64,000 bases of DNA from NCBI GenBank assembly GCA_024734495.1, contig JALMQS010000085.1:19640021-19704020 (forward strand), read 5' to 3'. The notes beneath the pieces are model-generated. The model did no database searches, was not told the DNA's origin, and saw nothing but the letters and a program-made list of their open reading frames with translations. Below are positions 11,916 to 24,600 of the stretch, piece by piece (positions within the stretch are counted from its first letter, which is position 1; every line of letters begins with the position of its first letter). Origin of the DNA: Forficula auricularia (lineage: Eukaryota; Arthropoda; Insecta; Dermaptera; Forficulidae). Made by a program: the position numbers and the translations under genes.

Positions 11916-12303
11916 TACATACATATATTTATAGCTATACCAAATCTAAATGTGTATACATACAATTCATTTGTTTGAGACTATGGTTCCGAAGAGTTTG
12001 ACCTTCTTCATCTGACTTTTATTTACAAATATTTTATCACTGTTACCCTCATGAGGCTGCAATTAGCCGATTGGACAGAGAAAACGTGTTTTTTTGTATC
12101 AGCAAGCTAGCCACACTAACCAAAAAATTCCTCTGCAAAATCCACGCAGTACTCAGCTAGGGTCATATAAATATATTTTTCTTTGAGGTTCTTATTAATC
12201 AAGCCTTTGCTTCCTAATCAACGTAAAGATACCTTCCACTGATAAAATCATTTAAGAACCAGCTACAAGAAAAATACTTCTTTACAAAGCCAAGTAGAAG
12301 GGA

Positions 12304-12413
12304 ATCGAATGTTTTCTACATTTGATTCAATTGCGAATCAAATGTAGGGAATTTTTGTCAAATATTGAGTGAAAATAATATTCGCGTATTGAATCAAAAG
12401 TAGAAAACATTCT
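12304..12413. repeat. Short inverted repeat
   Basis: Arms of about 36 bases, GAATGTTTTCTACATTTGAT at 12308 and a reverse-complement arm ending at 12412. An inner TTTGATTC/GAATCAAA pair gives a second small stem. No clear TSD and no other copies were seen. Confidence 0.5.
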
Positions 12414-12429
12414 ATTAATTTATGGCAAG

Positions 12430-12828
12430 CATCTAACATACATGCTAATAGACCGAGCGCTCTGGACTGGGAGATTAATAATTCACCCGTTCATCTTCAT
12501 CATCACTTATCTTCAATCGTGGTCTCTTGGCATGTACTCGCGGGGGCGGGTCTCGGGAGTGAGCGTCTCTTTTTGGCGTCTCTTTTATGGTGTATCTTTT
12601 CCTCCTGCTGGCTCTCTCACCTTCCTCTCAACTTCCTTTCGCTGGAGCTTTCTTTCTTTTCTTTATTTTCGCACACACTTGTTTTTATTTTTCTCCTCTT
12701 TTGTTTTATGTTAATTATTATTTTTTACTGCTCATATGAGGCAAACTGCCTCAGAGCATTGTGTAAAGTTAAATTGTAAGAATTATGAATGAATAAATAA
12801 ATAAATAAATAAATAAATAAATATATAT
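12430..12828 (+). mobile_element. LINE 3' untranslated remnant with (AAAT)n tail
   Basis: CT-rich sequence, then a small hairpin (GAGGCAAACTGCCTC at about 12737), then TTAAATTGTAAGAATTATGA and a run of AAAT repeats to 12825. A pyrimidine-rich 3' part, small hairpin and simple-repeat tail is the usual 3' end of several arthropod LINEs. A related layout with a protein C-terminus is at 56380-56800. No coding part is left here. Confidence 0.5.
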
Positions 12829-14850
12829 ATGAATATCTGAGATTTCAAATTCACTTGGTGATCCATCCGAATGTCTGGCAGGCTACGCGAAATGACGTTG
12901 GATTGTAGCTAAGTGGATCACATCTTTTTCTCTTTGGTCTGTAGACTTAAGACCTGCAGACTCCAATAGCGTAATCCGCAGTAGTCATGCGATAAATATA
13001 TTTTTCAAATGCGCGGTCAAAAACAATTCTCATTGATATACCAATTATTCTTTGATATATTAATTATAAAAATTATAAAAATTTACAAGTAGAAAGGATT
13101 CTTGTATATTATAATAGATTGAAGTTGGTGATGTTTCACAGCGAAAAAAATAAAATAATTTGAGTTAAATCATTTAATTTTTAAATTCTCTATATACTAT
13201 ATTTCAGGTTGTTAGCCCATCATTAGGAGTGATACATTGACTAAACCCACACCGCGTTACCTAATATTCTTGTATAGTTTGTTTTAGAAAAAATCTCTAG
13301 ACTCATTTATGAACCTATAATGATTAATAAATATTTAATTTTCAGCTTTGGCCCGAGGGTATTTCGTGTTTCTTGGTACTTTTAACTACCACCAGGCCAT
13401 ATTACTGCAAAATATCTCCTTCGAGATGGCCACAAGTAATTGATTCGAACCTCGAAAAGTGCCAGGAAGAATTCCAAATGAGAAATGATTTCGAGGCTCG
13501 TTTCCCTTCCAGCGGCTTTTCACTTTCGTTGAACTCGAATACAGGAATCTGGAACCGGTGTCGGGTCTTTATTTTATTTTTATTTTGTTTTTCTTTAAAT
13601 TTAATCTTGCGCCCTTCCCCCCTCCCCTCGAAACAATTTCATCTCTTTCATATCATAAACGAAAAGGCGTAAAATAAAATTGGAAATATTTATTAAAAAA
13701 ATATATAAAGTTAGAAAACGTTCTCATCGGTATAAAAAAGATTTAAAAAAATTCTAACATACGGAAATCGTCTACATTAAAATATATTCTTTGAGTGATT
13801 ACTCTGCTGTTTAATATAAAGAAAGGGATGTAAAAAATACATTTTTTTTAAGTGCAACTTCTTTAGCGACGTAGATATCTGTTTTATACAAAAATTTAAA
13901 CATTGTTGTGTTACAATAAAGGGGAAATGACTCAATAGAGGAGAAATAAGAGACAAGTCTTGAATCCGAGAAAAGAAGCATGTGTTGGGTATCTTGTTAT
14001 ATTTCAGCGCATGCGTGATATTGTAACTACTCCAGCTGTATTAAATATATATTATAATTTATATATTATTATATAGATTGATCCCCATTTCTGATTGTAA
14101 TCTCCTTTAGTATTTTATGCACAATTATATAGGAGTAATGAGCTCCTCCAAATAGAAACCGATGCTTTCTTTTAATCTATAGGTTTTGCCTTTAGGGTAG
14201 GCAACTAGAAGACAAATAAACGTCTCTATCTCCGTAAATAATGGTCTGAGAGCTTTAAAATATTCGAATTTATAAGATATTTTTTTAAAGTTTATGAGCT
14301 TAAAAGTGTTGCAGGTGGGGGGAGGGTTGTTAGTTGCTTTCATTCCCCAGGAAGGGCAGTGAGACAAAGAAGAGGTGGATCCCAAAATTCCATTGTTAAG
14401 ATTTTAACTAATCAGAGCATCTGCCGTGATAGTATCTATATAATAGGGAAAACGCAGAAACATTTCATCGATGAGCTTGCGACTCGAGGGAGTCAGTGAG
14501 CGTAGAATCCTCAATTAATTGAAGAGTGTAACTTCTAAAGGGTTTGAGTGCCAAAAATGTAGATAATCAAATAAAACTATCTTGGTAAGTAGTGAACATC
14601 TTTTTAGCTTTAAATATAATTTTTTAAGTAATACAACCATTAAGTAAGACCCCTGAGAAACACTAAAAAAAATCCTAAATTGGAGTGAAAAAAAAAATTG
14701 AAAATAGGAAATCATAAAAGGGTCTAAGTGCCTTATTACTTATTTTTAAAAAGGGTCTAAGTACCACAAACAACACAACATTTTGATAACTTGTAACTAA
14801 CACAACTCGGCACATAGACCGTTTAGAAATATTAAAATACGCTCTCACTA
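12829..14850. other. No gene recognised
   Basis: Mostly AT-rich. A higher-GC island at about 13370-13570 contains a 99-codon open stretch without an ATG start; its product matches nothing I know and its C-terminal half is hydrophobic and F/L-rich, as expected from T-rich DNA. A phrase AAAGGGTCTAAGTGCC is repeated near 14719 and 14752. Confidence 0.35.
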
Positions 14851-16532
14851 TAGTGACTAGATAACCATAGTGGCGACAATGGGTGAACTGTATTCCTATT
14901 GGTCAAACGTGAAATCCGCCATTTTCTGGCTAAATTAGCATTGAGAAGGCCTGGTTTCTTCAGTTTATTGAGTGATTTAAATTCAGTGAGTGCTTATATC
15001 GTTCTAATTTACTGGAAATATGTCTAACTATCTACGTCTTATATATTGACTAATAGTTTTAAGTATAATAACTTTGCAATGGACAATTAATCACATCTAT
15101 ATATATATATACCTAGTTTAGGCTTATAAAAATACAAAACACGATGAAAAATATAAATTTATTATCTAAGAGGTTTATTTAATATGTTAAATTAACCCTT
15201 TGCAGTCGTATTTATTTTTGAGAAGGCTACCATGCCAACCAACTCGGAATTTTCATGTCGCCGGAGCGACGACATACGATGTGCAAAGGTTTAAACTAGA
15301 AAAATTAATTTTTATTTAACTTTGAATGTTAATTGAAATATTGAAATTAATACATGGTTTCATCAAATTTTCAGCACTCAAACATATCCAATTTTTGAGT
15401 CTCGAACATTATTTTTCTTAAATTAAATATTATTTTAACTAATCATAAGAATCAAAAAATTTATTTTAAAATAAAACATTTTTATCAGTTTTATTATGTA
15501 AAAGTACCTATGTATTTTTAAAAATTTGAAATGTCTGTCTGATACGTCATAGACATGTTTATTTGACGTACCTACCCCCCAAATGGTTAGAAATTTATAA
15601 CTACAATAAAGAGTTCGAAAACTTGTGACTCATGTATCAAATGTGCAAGTTCAAAAACATTTGATAAAGCTGAATATTCACGGTTGGTCTATCTAAAATG
15701 TTTCAAAAAAAATTTTATTTTATTGTAATTACAATACTTTTGAAATTTTTTTAAAGATGAAAAAAATATTCCGACAATTTAATTTTGTTTTAGAACAAAA
15801 TAATGTAGATATTAGAAATTTTTTTTTAAACAATTCGACTCAATTAAAATAGATCATATTTTAGATTGCCACAATTTACAGTACAAAATTAAATCCCGAT
15901 TTTTAAATTTTAGATTAAAAATAGCAGGGGAAAAAAATGAATAAAAAAAATGTATATGGGAGCAAATCAATGAGAAAGTAAAATAAATTTCTGCAAATAT
16001 ATTATATTTTGTTTAAAGAAACACATTAATGATTGTAACCTCTTTATTCTTATGTATTATATTTAATATTATTAAATATTCTTTTCATTTTAAAAATGTA
16101 TTATGAATTAACTATGGGCTAGTTTTGTTTCATAAACTGTTTTCTTGTATAGTCACAATAAAATGTATAAAAATAAAATAAAAATTAGTATATTATTATA
16201 TATTAGATTTAAATATTCATTGCTATCTATAAGATGCTTTTCAAAATACTAGTAGGTATATTATAAATAATAACAGTAAAATTAAAAAAAAATTGAATTT
16301 GGCGCGGAAGTAATTTTGCATTTTTTTTAATAAAAATAAGACTTTTAGACTATTTTAAATAATAAAAAATAAGGCATGGAATTGTATTGTACAAATACTA
16401 AAAATAAATTTCCGTAATTATAACCAGAACTAATGAAAATGTGTGATTGAGGTTTATTTTCCTATCCAGCCCTAAGATAGTTAGACCATTAATGGCGTCG
16501 AAATTGTTGCCACTATGGTTATCTAGTCACTA
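14851..16532. mobile_element. Candidate DNA transposon with 30-bp TIRs and TA duplication
   Basis: The left end TAGTGACTAGATAACCATAG (then TGGCGACAAT) and the right end (ATTGTTGCCAC then TATGGTTATCTAGTCACTA) are reverse complements with one mismatch in about 30. TA lies just outside both ends (14849-14850 and 16533-16534). The 1.68 kb between is AT-rich and has no transposase-like frame, so this would be a non-autonomous or gutted element of a TA-targeting superfamily (Tc1/mariner type is the natural guess). Only one copy is present. Confidence 0.65.
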
Positions 16533-18659
16533 TAGCTGTCACATACCGGCAGCGCTAACATTCCCCTAGCATATGAAAACCTAAATATTTCGTTGGCACA
16601 TTTTACTTTTTTGGTATATTATTAGGCTTGGCACATAGATCTTTTCTACATGTAAAACTCAACATATCCGAATTTGGTACTTAGACTCTTTAAAATTTAC
16701 ACTATTCAATTTCTGACGACATAAAAAGATTTTTAGAATTTTTTAATTCAATTGTTGTTGAAAGGGAACTGACAGTTCTAGTTCTATAGGCTACCATGGA
16801 TTGCGACTTCAATAAGTCCAATTACTTAGCGAACTGTCAGGCGTTTATTTGCACAGCAAGCCACCAACAAATTAATGTTATAGCGTCATGCGATTGGCGA
16901 ATTCCGAATGAATTGTAGTTGGTCGTTAATGAAATATGCATGTGTGTTTTTGCCAAAGAGTTAGGCAGCTGTTGATTTAAGATCACCGTCTTCACTCACG
17001 AAACCTATCGAAGCGATTCTCTCATTCCAAAAGACAGCGGAGCAAATTCTGAACGAGCTTCAAAGAAAATCTAGTAATCAACAAACAAAAATAAATTCCT
17101 ATGTACAAGAAACGTTCAAATTAGAACTAATAGTAGGCATTTTTTCAATGGAAGGCATTTTTTTTTGCAAAACGAAATATTTTGTTTTATTTGTTTCTAT
17201 TAAGACAGAAGAAAAATCCATGACATTCATTAATTTTTTTTTCGTTTTAATGAATTTTTTATTCATATTTAAATTTGAAATACGTTTCTTTCAAGTTGAA
17301 TGAGTGAGATTGGCAAATATCAAAGAGCATAAAAAAAGACAATCAATTTTGAAAACAAACCAAAGCTTTTGAAATACTACATTAAAATGTTGTTTCCAAG
17401 TGTCTCAACTTAAAATATAAAAAATTTTCCTCTAAAAATAATTCAAAACTCGCTCTGGCGATTCGCCTCCACCTAGGGAGATAGCGATAGAAGCGATCGC
17501 CTCTCTTAACTTTATAAAACACCATTTATTTAAAATGTCATTTCTTAGGGCGAATTTTTCTGAAAAATGATGTGTCCGTAGCGATCATCATTAACTTCCC
17601 GAACTGCAATTTCTGCTCAGGGCATAATTTAATTTGATCATAATTTCTTAACTTCTCTTCCGAATCACCAAGCAGCAGTGGAAGCGTCTCTGAAACCACC
17701 AGCATTTACAAATTTTAATTAGTAACCAATATTTTTTTGACTAGAGACAGACACACCTTTTTCGACTTTGCCATATTTGCCTTTGAATCTTTGATTGATG
17801 GAGACTTTTCAACCAGGGGATTCTGTCCAAAAAATAACCCATCATTTTATGAAATTTTATTTTTATCTTTGCTTTTTGTTTTTTGCAAATTTCATTTTCG
17901 TTATTTTTCAAATTTAACATTAGATTTTTTTAAAATATATTTTAGAACCTTCGCCCCACACAAACGGATACTGCTTAGTGTGAATGGAAGGTAGGTGTCA
18001 GAAATTAAATCTTGTGACTTATACTCCATAGTCTCTGAAATGGAAATCGACCACCTTTCTATTCTATTGCTATAAAAGCAAGCTATTTCTTGTCTATAGC
18101 ACTCTTAGTTATTTCCGATCTTATATATTGAGAGGTCTTAGAAATGGATTAGTCCAAAGATTCTCAAATCATCTTTATTTATTCTTTTTTGTATTATTTC
18201 TTTTCTAATAGTTCCTTAGCGAAAATAATTTTTATTTGACTAAAATTCGTCTGGACTTGTTTTTGAAATCCTTGAACTGGAAGACCAGGAAGGGACTTTA
18301 AAACCTTGTATCCGCATCCTCTTTGGAAAAATAATTCATTTTAATTGCCCCTTGAAACTATTAAACAATTTTATTTCAATAAACTTTTCAAAATAATTTT
18401 TTTTTTATAGAAACATTTGAAATAAAGGATAATAATTTGGAAATTTAATGATTCTCCTGAAATTTTGAAGTCGACTGTCTTGAAAATACTCGAAAAGTTT
18501 GAAATTTTAGGGATCGTCCTCAGCATCCATGGACCAAACGTCACTGATAAATACATATATCAGGGTGGTCTGTACTTACATAAGGAAAAATGTATTATAT
18601 TTTATTTACATAAATTTCTCGCTATATAACTCATCAAATTGAAAAGTATTTTGCTCTTA
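16533..18659. other. No gene recognised
   Basis: AT-rich with a short, more complex island at 16780-17060. An 85-codon open stretch at 17737-17994 is F/L-rich and looks like translated T-rich DNA. No repeat of this window falls here. Confidence 0.35.
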
Positions 18660-18775
18660 TTAGTCTCGCAGATAACCATTAGTTTACTGTAGTAAAAAAA
18701 ATCAACATCCGGTCCCGGGCCCTCAAAAAGTCGGGGCCCCTGGATATTTTGCCCCCCCCACTCTGGACGGCCCTG
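18660..18775 (-). mobile_element. hAT-like transposon end
   Basis: On the minus strand the sequence begins CAGGGCCGTCCAGAGTGGGG, a start typical of hAT-superfamily TIRs (CAGGGG/CAGGGC). It runs through a GGGGCCCC block, GAGGGCCCGGGACCGG and TTGATTTTTTTTACTACAGT. The last block recurs on plus at about 22400-22425. The opposite end was not found. Confidence 0.4.
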
Positions 18776-19149
18776 CTTGTGATCCAAGACAGGAAAAATA
18801 TTTATCAAAAGAAGAGGAGCATCATTGCCAATCGTTGGAACTAAGTGTCTCTTTAGCGGCAGGTGAGAAAGAAGAAAAATACTTTTAAATTTGATTCGTT
18901 ATATAGCAAGATATTCAGTGGCTCTACGTATTAAGTCAGTAATTTTTTATTAGAGAAATTAAGTTTTATAATTAAGATTTCAGATACAGTTGTATATTAT
19001 CAATCACTGGCGCCCTTGAAAATTCTTCTCTGTGAAATATTCAAATAATACAATCAAAATAGTTAATTATATCTACTAAATTAACTATTTTAATTTTTAA
19101 TTAAAAATGCTTTTAATTATTTATAATAAAAGTATTTAATGAAAATATT

Positions 19150-19283
19150 ATTATTAATATTTTTGGGACCTTAATTGAATTCAAATAAAAATCGACCCTT
19201 TTATCAGAATTTTAAATTAATACTAGTATATAGCTTTTAACTGAAGCAAAAAGTTACCGAGCATCGCTCAGTGGCCATGTACT
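19150..19283 (+). mobile_element. Helitron-like element, 3' terminal fragment
   Basis: Plus-strand match to the 3' end of the 19711-20535 family: TTTTATCAGAATTTTAAATT, then CTTTTAACTGAAGCAAAAAG, then TTACCGAGCATCGCTCAGTG. The hairpin arms are ACCGAGC and GCTCAGT. It faces the minus-strand copy that starts 430 bases downstream. Confidence 0.6.
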
Positions 19284-19710
19284 TCTTATTTATTTGATTA
19301 AAAAATCTACCTAATAAAAATAAATTCATTGTATGTAATTATTTAATGAAAAAAAATGTATTCGATAGATTGTTTCTTTCCTTAAAAACAAATGAAAAGA
19401 AGATACCGAAATTTCGAAAAAATAATTCCCTTATTTAATTGAAAATATTTTAAAAACAATTACAGATAAAAATTAAAAAAATAATAAATTCTCTGAAATG
19501 CAATTGGGGTAGAATGTCTCACTCTGGAATAGAAAGAAAAGGGTGCGAAATATAATCTTGGTCATTTTTATAATAATCCCGGTCGAGACAAGTCCATATC
19601 CATTGGAGACATTGAAACAAGCTCAGACACGAAATAAAGAATTTTCTAATAGCACGAGTTTTATCAATAGCGTCTACTTATTAGCACAAGCTAACTATTT
19701 TAATACTAAG

Positions 19711-20535
19711 TACCTGGAGGCACCGAGCGATGCTCGGTAACTTCTTCTTTCAGCTAAAAGCTTTATTTTAATATTATTTTTAATTTAAAATTCAGATAAA
19801 AATGTCGATTTTTTTTTGAGAGCCGTTTTCAAATTAAAAAAATACAAAAATATATAATATTCGCCCACTGTACCCCCCCACCTCCACCCCGCTCGACCCC
19901 ACCCCGGAACCTCGCCCTACCCCCGGATCCCCCCCCACTGCACCCCGCCTCCTGCACCTGTTTTGATTCAACCATATGATTCATTTTTATTCATCCAATT
20001 GTTAATAAATGAAACCTATCAAAATGTGTTTTTTTTTTCAGAAAATTGAGACCTGTTTATGCGAAAGATATTTTAAAATAAATTCTTGATTATTTTTTAT
20101 TCTATTAAATAAATAATGTTCTTTATAAAAACAATTATAAAACGTTTATTAATATTTCTAACGTTTAGGGAGAACAAAATATGTTAAAATCCACAATCAC
20201 AATACTTCTTCAAGGCCTTTGAGAATAAAGGATTAACCCGACCCATCGTCTGCCTGGGTACAAAAGGAAAGAGTAACCTTTTTTAAAACCCTAAGAATGG
20301 GATTTGTCTACCTGAGAATAATTAATTTGATTAAGAAAACCCCATCAAAAACAATTTTGTCGAGGATGAGGACCGTGACAGATCGAATTGTCACCCCAAA
20401 AACCCCCTAACAAGTGAATTTCATCAAAATCGGTAGAGTCGTTTTCAAAATAGAACCAAGATACAAATATATAAATAAATATATATATATATAAATAAAT
20501 AAATATACAATTTTTGCTTGTTTAATAAGAGTAGA
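19711..20535 (-). mobile_element. Helitron-like non-autonomous element, copy A
   Basis: Read on minus, it starts TCTACTCTTATTAAACAAGC after an A, like a Helitron 5' terminus. It passes a TA/AAAT microsatellite and the phrase TCTACCGATTTTGATGAAAT, then a block (CTCAGGTAG, CTTTTGTACCCAG, CTCAAAGGC, GAAGAAGTATT) shared with the helicase-bearing Helitron at 44.40-44.58 kb. It ends near the hairpin ACCGAGC-ATC-GCTCGGT followed by GCCTCCAGGTA. No CTRR end is visible, so it may be a Helentron-like variant or differ at its 3' end. A C-rich block lies at 19862-19960. Confidence 0.65.
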
Positions 20536-21111
20536 TAATAAAATTGCATTCAAAGTCTATTATTTAGAGCTGGGCATTTCTGGAGGGGGCGTTATCACGA
20601 CGGTCCAGAATTATGTTACTGGGAACGTGCTCGAGAGTCCGGAGGTTCCTGAACCTTCCCTCAACAATAATATAGAAGCTATCATCTCTGCTGTTTGAAG
20701 CCGATGTATAGTACACAAACATCCTTCAAAAGGAGAGAAAAGAATAATAAAAACAATAATAATATGATAAGTGCTTAGCTATCCCTCTGGGGCTTCGATA
20801 TACATATTGCCAGGACCAGTGCTGAATGTATACAATATAATTCTACATTTAAATTATTTTATTTATACAGGTTGAGTTTTTTTATCTTGAGACAGTCTTA
20901 TAACTCAAAAACAGTGTTCCCCACCATGGACTGTACTTGATCTTCTAGCTTGCGATAATATTTTTAGTCCGGGTTTTTTAATAAGAGGAATTTTAATCAA
21001 ATTGGCAAATTCTAATATTAAACAATATTTGGTATAAAGTATTCGTGGGCTTTAAATTAAAAAAACCAATTAACAAATAAAAGGTAATTGAAAAAAATAT
21101 AAACAAACTTT
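20536..21111. other. Spacer between Helitron-like copies, no gene recognised
   Basis: A moderately complex segment (20560-20850) followed by AT-rich sequence. No open frame of note and no second copy in the window. Confidence 0.35.
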
Positions 21112-21282
21112 TTTATTGAGATTTTCATCTATAAATAATTACTTTAATAAAGGAAAGATCAATTAAGGTGAAATTTGTTGAGGTCCAGACCTAGCCAGAT
21201 CGTTTTCACATCCTCAAAACTTGTTAATAGAGCTGGTTTCATCAAAATCGGTAGAGCTGTTTTTTCAAAATAGAACAAAGAT

Positions 21283-21360
<78 letters not shown>

Positions 21361-21385
21361 TTTTTGCTCGTTTAATAAGAGTAGA
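21112..21385 (-). mobile_element. Helitron-like element, copy B (5' part only)
   Basis: Minus-strand 5' terminus TCTACTCTTATTAAACGAGC at 21385, then a (TA)n tract at 21288-21358, then the shared phrase TCATCAAAATCGGTAGAGCT (plus strand) and the block AGGTCCAGACCTAGCCAGAT. Its 3' half is missing. It directly abuts the 3' end of copy C. Confidence 0.65.
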
Positions 21386-21386
21386 G

Positions 21387-22141
21387 TACCTGGAGGCATC
21401 GAGCGATGCTCGGTAACTTTTTCTTCAGTTAAAAGCTTTATTTTAATATTATTTTTAATTTAAAATTCTGATAAAAAGGTCGATTTTTATTTGAGAACCG
21501 TTTTCAAATTAATAAAAATACAAATATATATAGTATATTAATTGTTGTCTTTCTTTCAGCTTAATTCAATTATACATATTTCAAATTTGCCGCGCCGCAA
21601 TTTATTCAATAAATTCTATTTATAAAATACATAGCTATATATAATATATTCAATTATTTTCACACTTATAATAAAGACTAATTCAAAAATATTAATTTTA
21701 GTAAAAGTAAAAAGCAAAGATTTTTAGAATAGTTCTCTGGGCCAGTGGTAAAGTGTGTGCCTCTGATGTAAGAGGTCTCAGGTTCTAATCTGGTATCTTG
21801 CGAGTTATTTTTTTTTTATTGAGATTTTCATCAATAATTAATTTAATTAAGAAAAAATCAATTAAGATGAATTTTGATGAGGTCCAGACCTAGCCAGATC
21901 GTTTTTTCATCCTAAAAACTTGTTAATAGATTTTGTTTCATCAAAATTGGTAGGGCCGTTTTCAAAATAGAACCAAGATACAAATATATAAATAAATATA
22001 TATATATATAATAAATAAATAAATATATATATATATATACAAATAAATAAATATATAAATAAATAAATATATATATGAATAAATAAATATATATATATAA
22101 ATAAATAAATATACAATTTTTGCTCGTTTAATAAGAGTAGA
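21387..22141 (-). mobile_element. Helitron-like non-autonomous element, copy C
   Basis: Same termini as copy A: 5' TCTACTCTTATTAAACGAGC at 22141 and the 3' hairpin with GCATCGCTC and GCCTCCAGGTA at 21387. A long AAAT/TA microsatellite fills 21985-22113. A tRNA-like segment (21731-21804) lies inside. The copy lies head to tail with copy B, with no or one base between them. Confidence 0.65.
21731..21804 (+). other. tRNA-like sequence inside Helitron-like copy C
   Basis: An A-box-like stretch (TGGGCCAGTGGTAAAGTGTG), an anticodon-like hairpin (GCCTCT...AGAGGT) and a B-box-like GGTTCTAATC occur in tRNA order and spacing. The acceptor ends do not pair and the anticodon loop has the wrong size, so this is a SINE head or tRNA pseudogene, not a functional tRNA. 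Confidence 0.45.
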
Positions 22142-22359
22142 TATTATAATTGAATATGTTAAAAGATCTTCCAATACTATAGACTGAAACTTAGAAAAAA
22201 TAATTTGTGAGATTACGTCCAATTGTCTCTCTCTTATGACTGACTCAAGCTGTGACAATTGAAGGGCTAATAGTTTTTATTAGACATTTCATCCCTTCCC
22301 AGAGATTCTTTCTCCATGCGTCTAGATTTCTTTCACTGCTCAGCAATAGCTTACAGCCC

Positions 22360-22430
22360 CGTCTCTAACCCGGACTCTTGGAGCGCCCGGGGCGGGAGGT
22401 TGATTTTTTTTACTACAGTTTCATCAGGCA
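22360..22430 (+). repeat. Fragment shared with the hAT-like end at 18.7 kb
   Basis: GCCCGGGGCGGGAGGTTGAT then TTTTTTTACTACAGT matches the inner part of the minus-strand segment at 18660-18775. No terminus is present. Confidence 0.35.
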
Positions 22431-23506
22431 TTATATATATTATATCCAAAAAAGAGATATTTCTTTACCGCTCGATTCTTTCAACTCAAACGGAAATTAT
22501 GAATTTAGATTTTTTTTTTCAACTTTCTTTCCCAGAATTCATTGGTTCGCCCATGAAAGCAAAAGGTTACTCCTGTATCTGCATTTCAAGGGATATCTTG
22601 TAGAGTGTAATGAAAGAGAAGTTTAACCAAATCGGATTTGCTAATCGACTTGTGGGCCTCTTGAATCAAGTTGTAAGTTCAATAAATCAATCGGCTCCGG
22701 AATTGAAACTATTGAACTGGAAAAGGGGCAGGAAAGCTGGAATCCAGAATGCGATTATACTACCTTGCCGCCTATTCAAAACCTTATTGCAACCTTGTTT
22801 GCACGGGCAAAAGCAACGTGATTAGGTTTCTCTACTTTCGGATGAATTTTCGGACATCCTCCTTTCCGTCGCTAAGTTCTTTAAGGATGATTTGCAAAGT
22901 TTCATTAAAATAAGTTGCCAAACTCCTGATGACCGCATATCGAACTTTGGAAACCCGACCGTTTCTGTTGCTCTTTCAAGATTTGCTTAAGATTTCTAGA
23001 ATTTTTATTCAACTTCTAAATACTCGAACTCGAATCTTCATTCTTTACCCAATTGTTAATATATATTTAACTAAAATTTAAAAATGTATTATAACCCAAA
23101 AAATATATTAATAAATACGTCAAGTATTTTTAGATATGATTCAAAGCTTTCAAAAGATAAGATATTTTCTCCACTATTCAATTAAATACCAGATATAGTA
23201 TATTAGTATAATAATATATGTATATAGAATCGATTTCTCGAAAACAGCTCTAACTATTTCAATGAAAATCACGGATTATGGAGGTTTTAGTTCGACAAAT
23301 CGATCTGTCAGGGTCTTAACTTCGAATAACTTTAATTTACTAAGTTTTTTCTTAATTATATTAAACATTTACAGGTGAATTTGTCAACAAAAATTTACTA
23401 TTAAAATTTAGCAGTAGGTACCCTAGATTTTACTACTTTTTCGAACTTGGCCTGTTTTTTCACAGAATGGTTTTGGATGGCATTTCAGTTATTTTTGTAA
23501 GCTAAT
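22431..23506. other. No gene recognised
   Basis: An open stretch at 22610-22825 gives a lysine- and leucine-rich 71-residue product with no family resemblance. The segment 23195-23275 is the reverse complement of the repeat at 2735-2790. Confidence 0.35.
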
Positions 23507-24600
23507 ATTTTTTTTTTTAATTTTATTTTATATTTACAATCAGCTCTATATTTGAGCTTTAAGAAAATTTGATCAAATAGTTTGTACATACACACACTCA
23601 CACACATGTTCATTCACACCCGTACACGTCACTTGAAGGGAGAGTCGTCCATTGATGATTTCCCTATTTGAATTTAATTTTCCAGTTGTTCAAAGTAGAG
23701 CGTTCTTCAGTGTCGAGAACATGGTTCTTCTTGAGTCTTCGGGTCACTTCGCTGTTGTCCAGGAGAGCAGTAGCTGATGTGTTTGGATGATTTTCAAGTT
23801 TTTTTTGTATGTTTAATGAATGAATGAAGAATCACTTCTCTAACTGAAGGGATTAGAAGGTCACTGTGCAAACTTGAATTTGTAAAGTACCATGGGGCTA
23901 CATCTAAGTATTTTGGATTGCACTCTTTGAAATTTTCTTATCCTGGATTCGCTGGCAGTTCCCCATATTTGACATGAGTATGACCAAATAGGCATAATCA
24001 TTGACTTATAAAGTAAAACTTTTGTTTTTAAGGCAAATTGTGAATTTTTTCCTAATAGCCAGTATATTTTTTATATTTAATATTTAATTCATTTCTTTTT
24101 TTCAATGTGAATTTTCCAGGTAAGTCTTGAGTCGAGGTCCAGTCCAAGATACTTTACGAGTTACTATAGGGAATTATTTTTGAATTTAAATAAACTGTTG
24201 GGCACGTGATTTTTTTATTAGTGAAAGTGATATAATTAGATTTAGTTTCGTTCACATGAATCCTCCATCTATGAAAACAATTTTGGGTGGTGTCAAGTCG
24301 TTCTTGAAGTTTGACTTATAAAGTAAGACTGATGCTATGTCTGGATCTGTCCTTGTGACGAGAATGGCGGTATCATCGGCATAAGTGGCGATAAATGAAT
24401 CTTCCGTTGTTGGTATATCCGCAGAGTATACGGAATATAAGAATAGTCCAAGAATGCTGCCTTGTGGAACTCCTGAACGTGTGGGATGATATTGAAAAAT
24501 CACGTTTTCTACCCTAACTTGAAACCAGCTATCTTCAAGATTTGATTGGAGTATCCAAAAATATTGGTCAGGAAATAGTCTTTTTTATTTTGTATAGAAG
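23507..24600 (-). pseudogene. Jockey-like non-LTR retrotransposon, RT remnant
   Basis: On minus, RT motifs read in order: RSGVPQGSILG, FLYSVYSADIPTTEDSF and ATYADDTAILVTRTDPDIAS, with YADD intact. They are followed after shifts by HVNETKSNYITFTNKK, a GKFTLKKRNELNIKYKK segment, LLYKSMIMPIWSYSCQIWG, SRIRKFQRVQSKILRC, VREVILHSFIKHTKK and LDNSEVTRRLKKNHVLDTEE. The 3' untranslated part has AGCTCAAATATAGAGCTGAT and ends in an A-rich tail at about 23507-23530. At least five frame breaks are present. It has lost everything upstream of the palm. It is the same family as 495-1281 (same GKKRNELNIKYKK and QIWGTASES motifs) but a separate insertion. Confidence 0.9.

Noticed and set aside
12442..12779. Membrane protein of about 90 residues
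   Set aside because: F/S/L-rich frames in pyrimidine-rich DNA just before a LINE-type AAAT tail; two frames are equally open.
17737..17994. 85-residue protein with hydrophobic segments
   Set aside because: No ATG context or family; composition reflects T-rich DNA.
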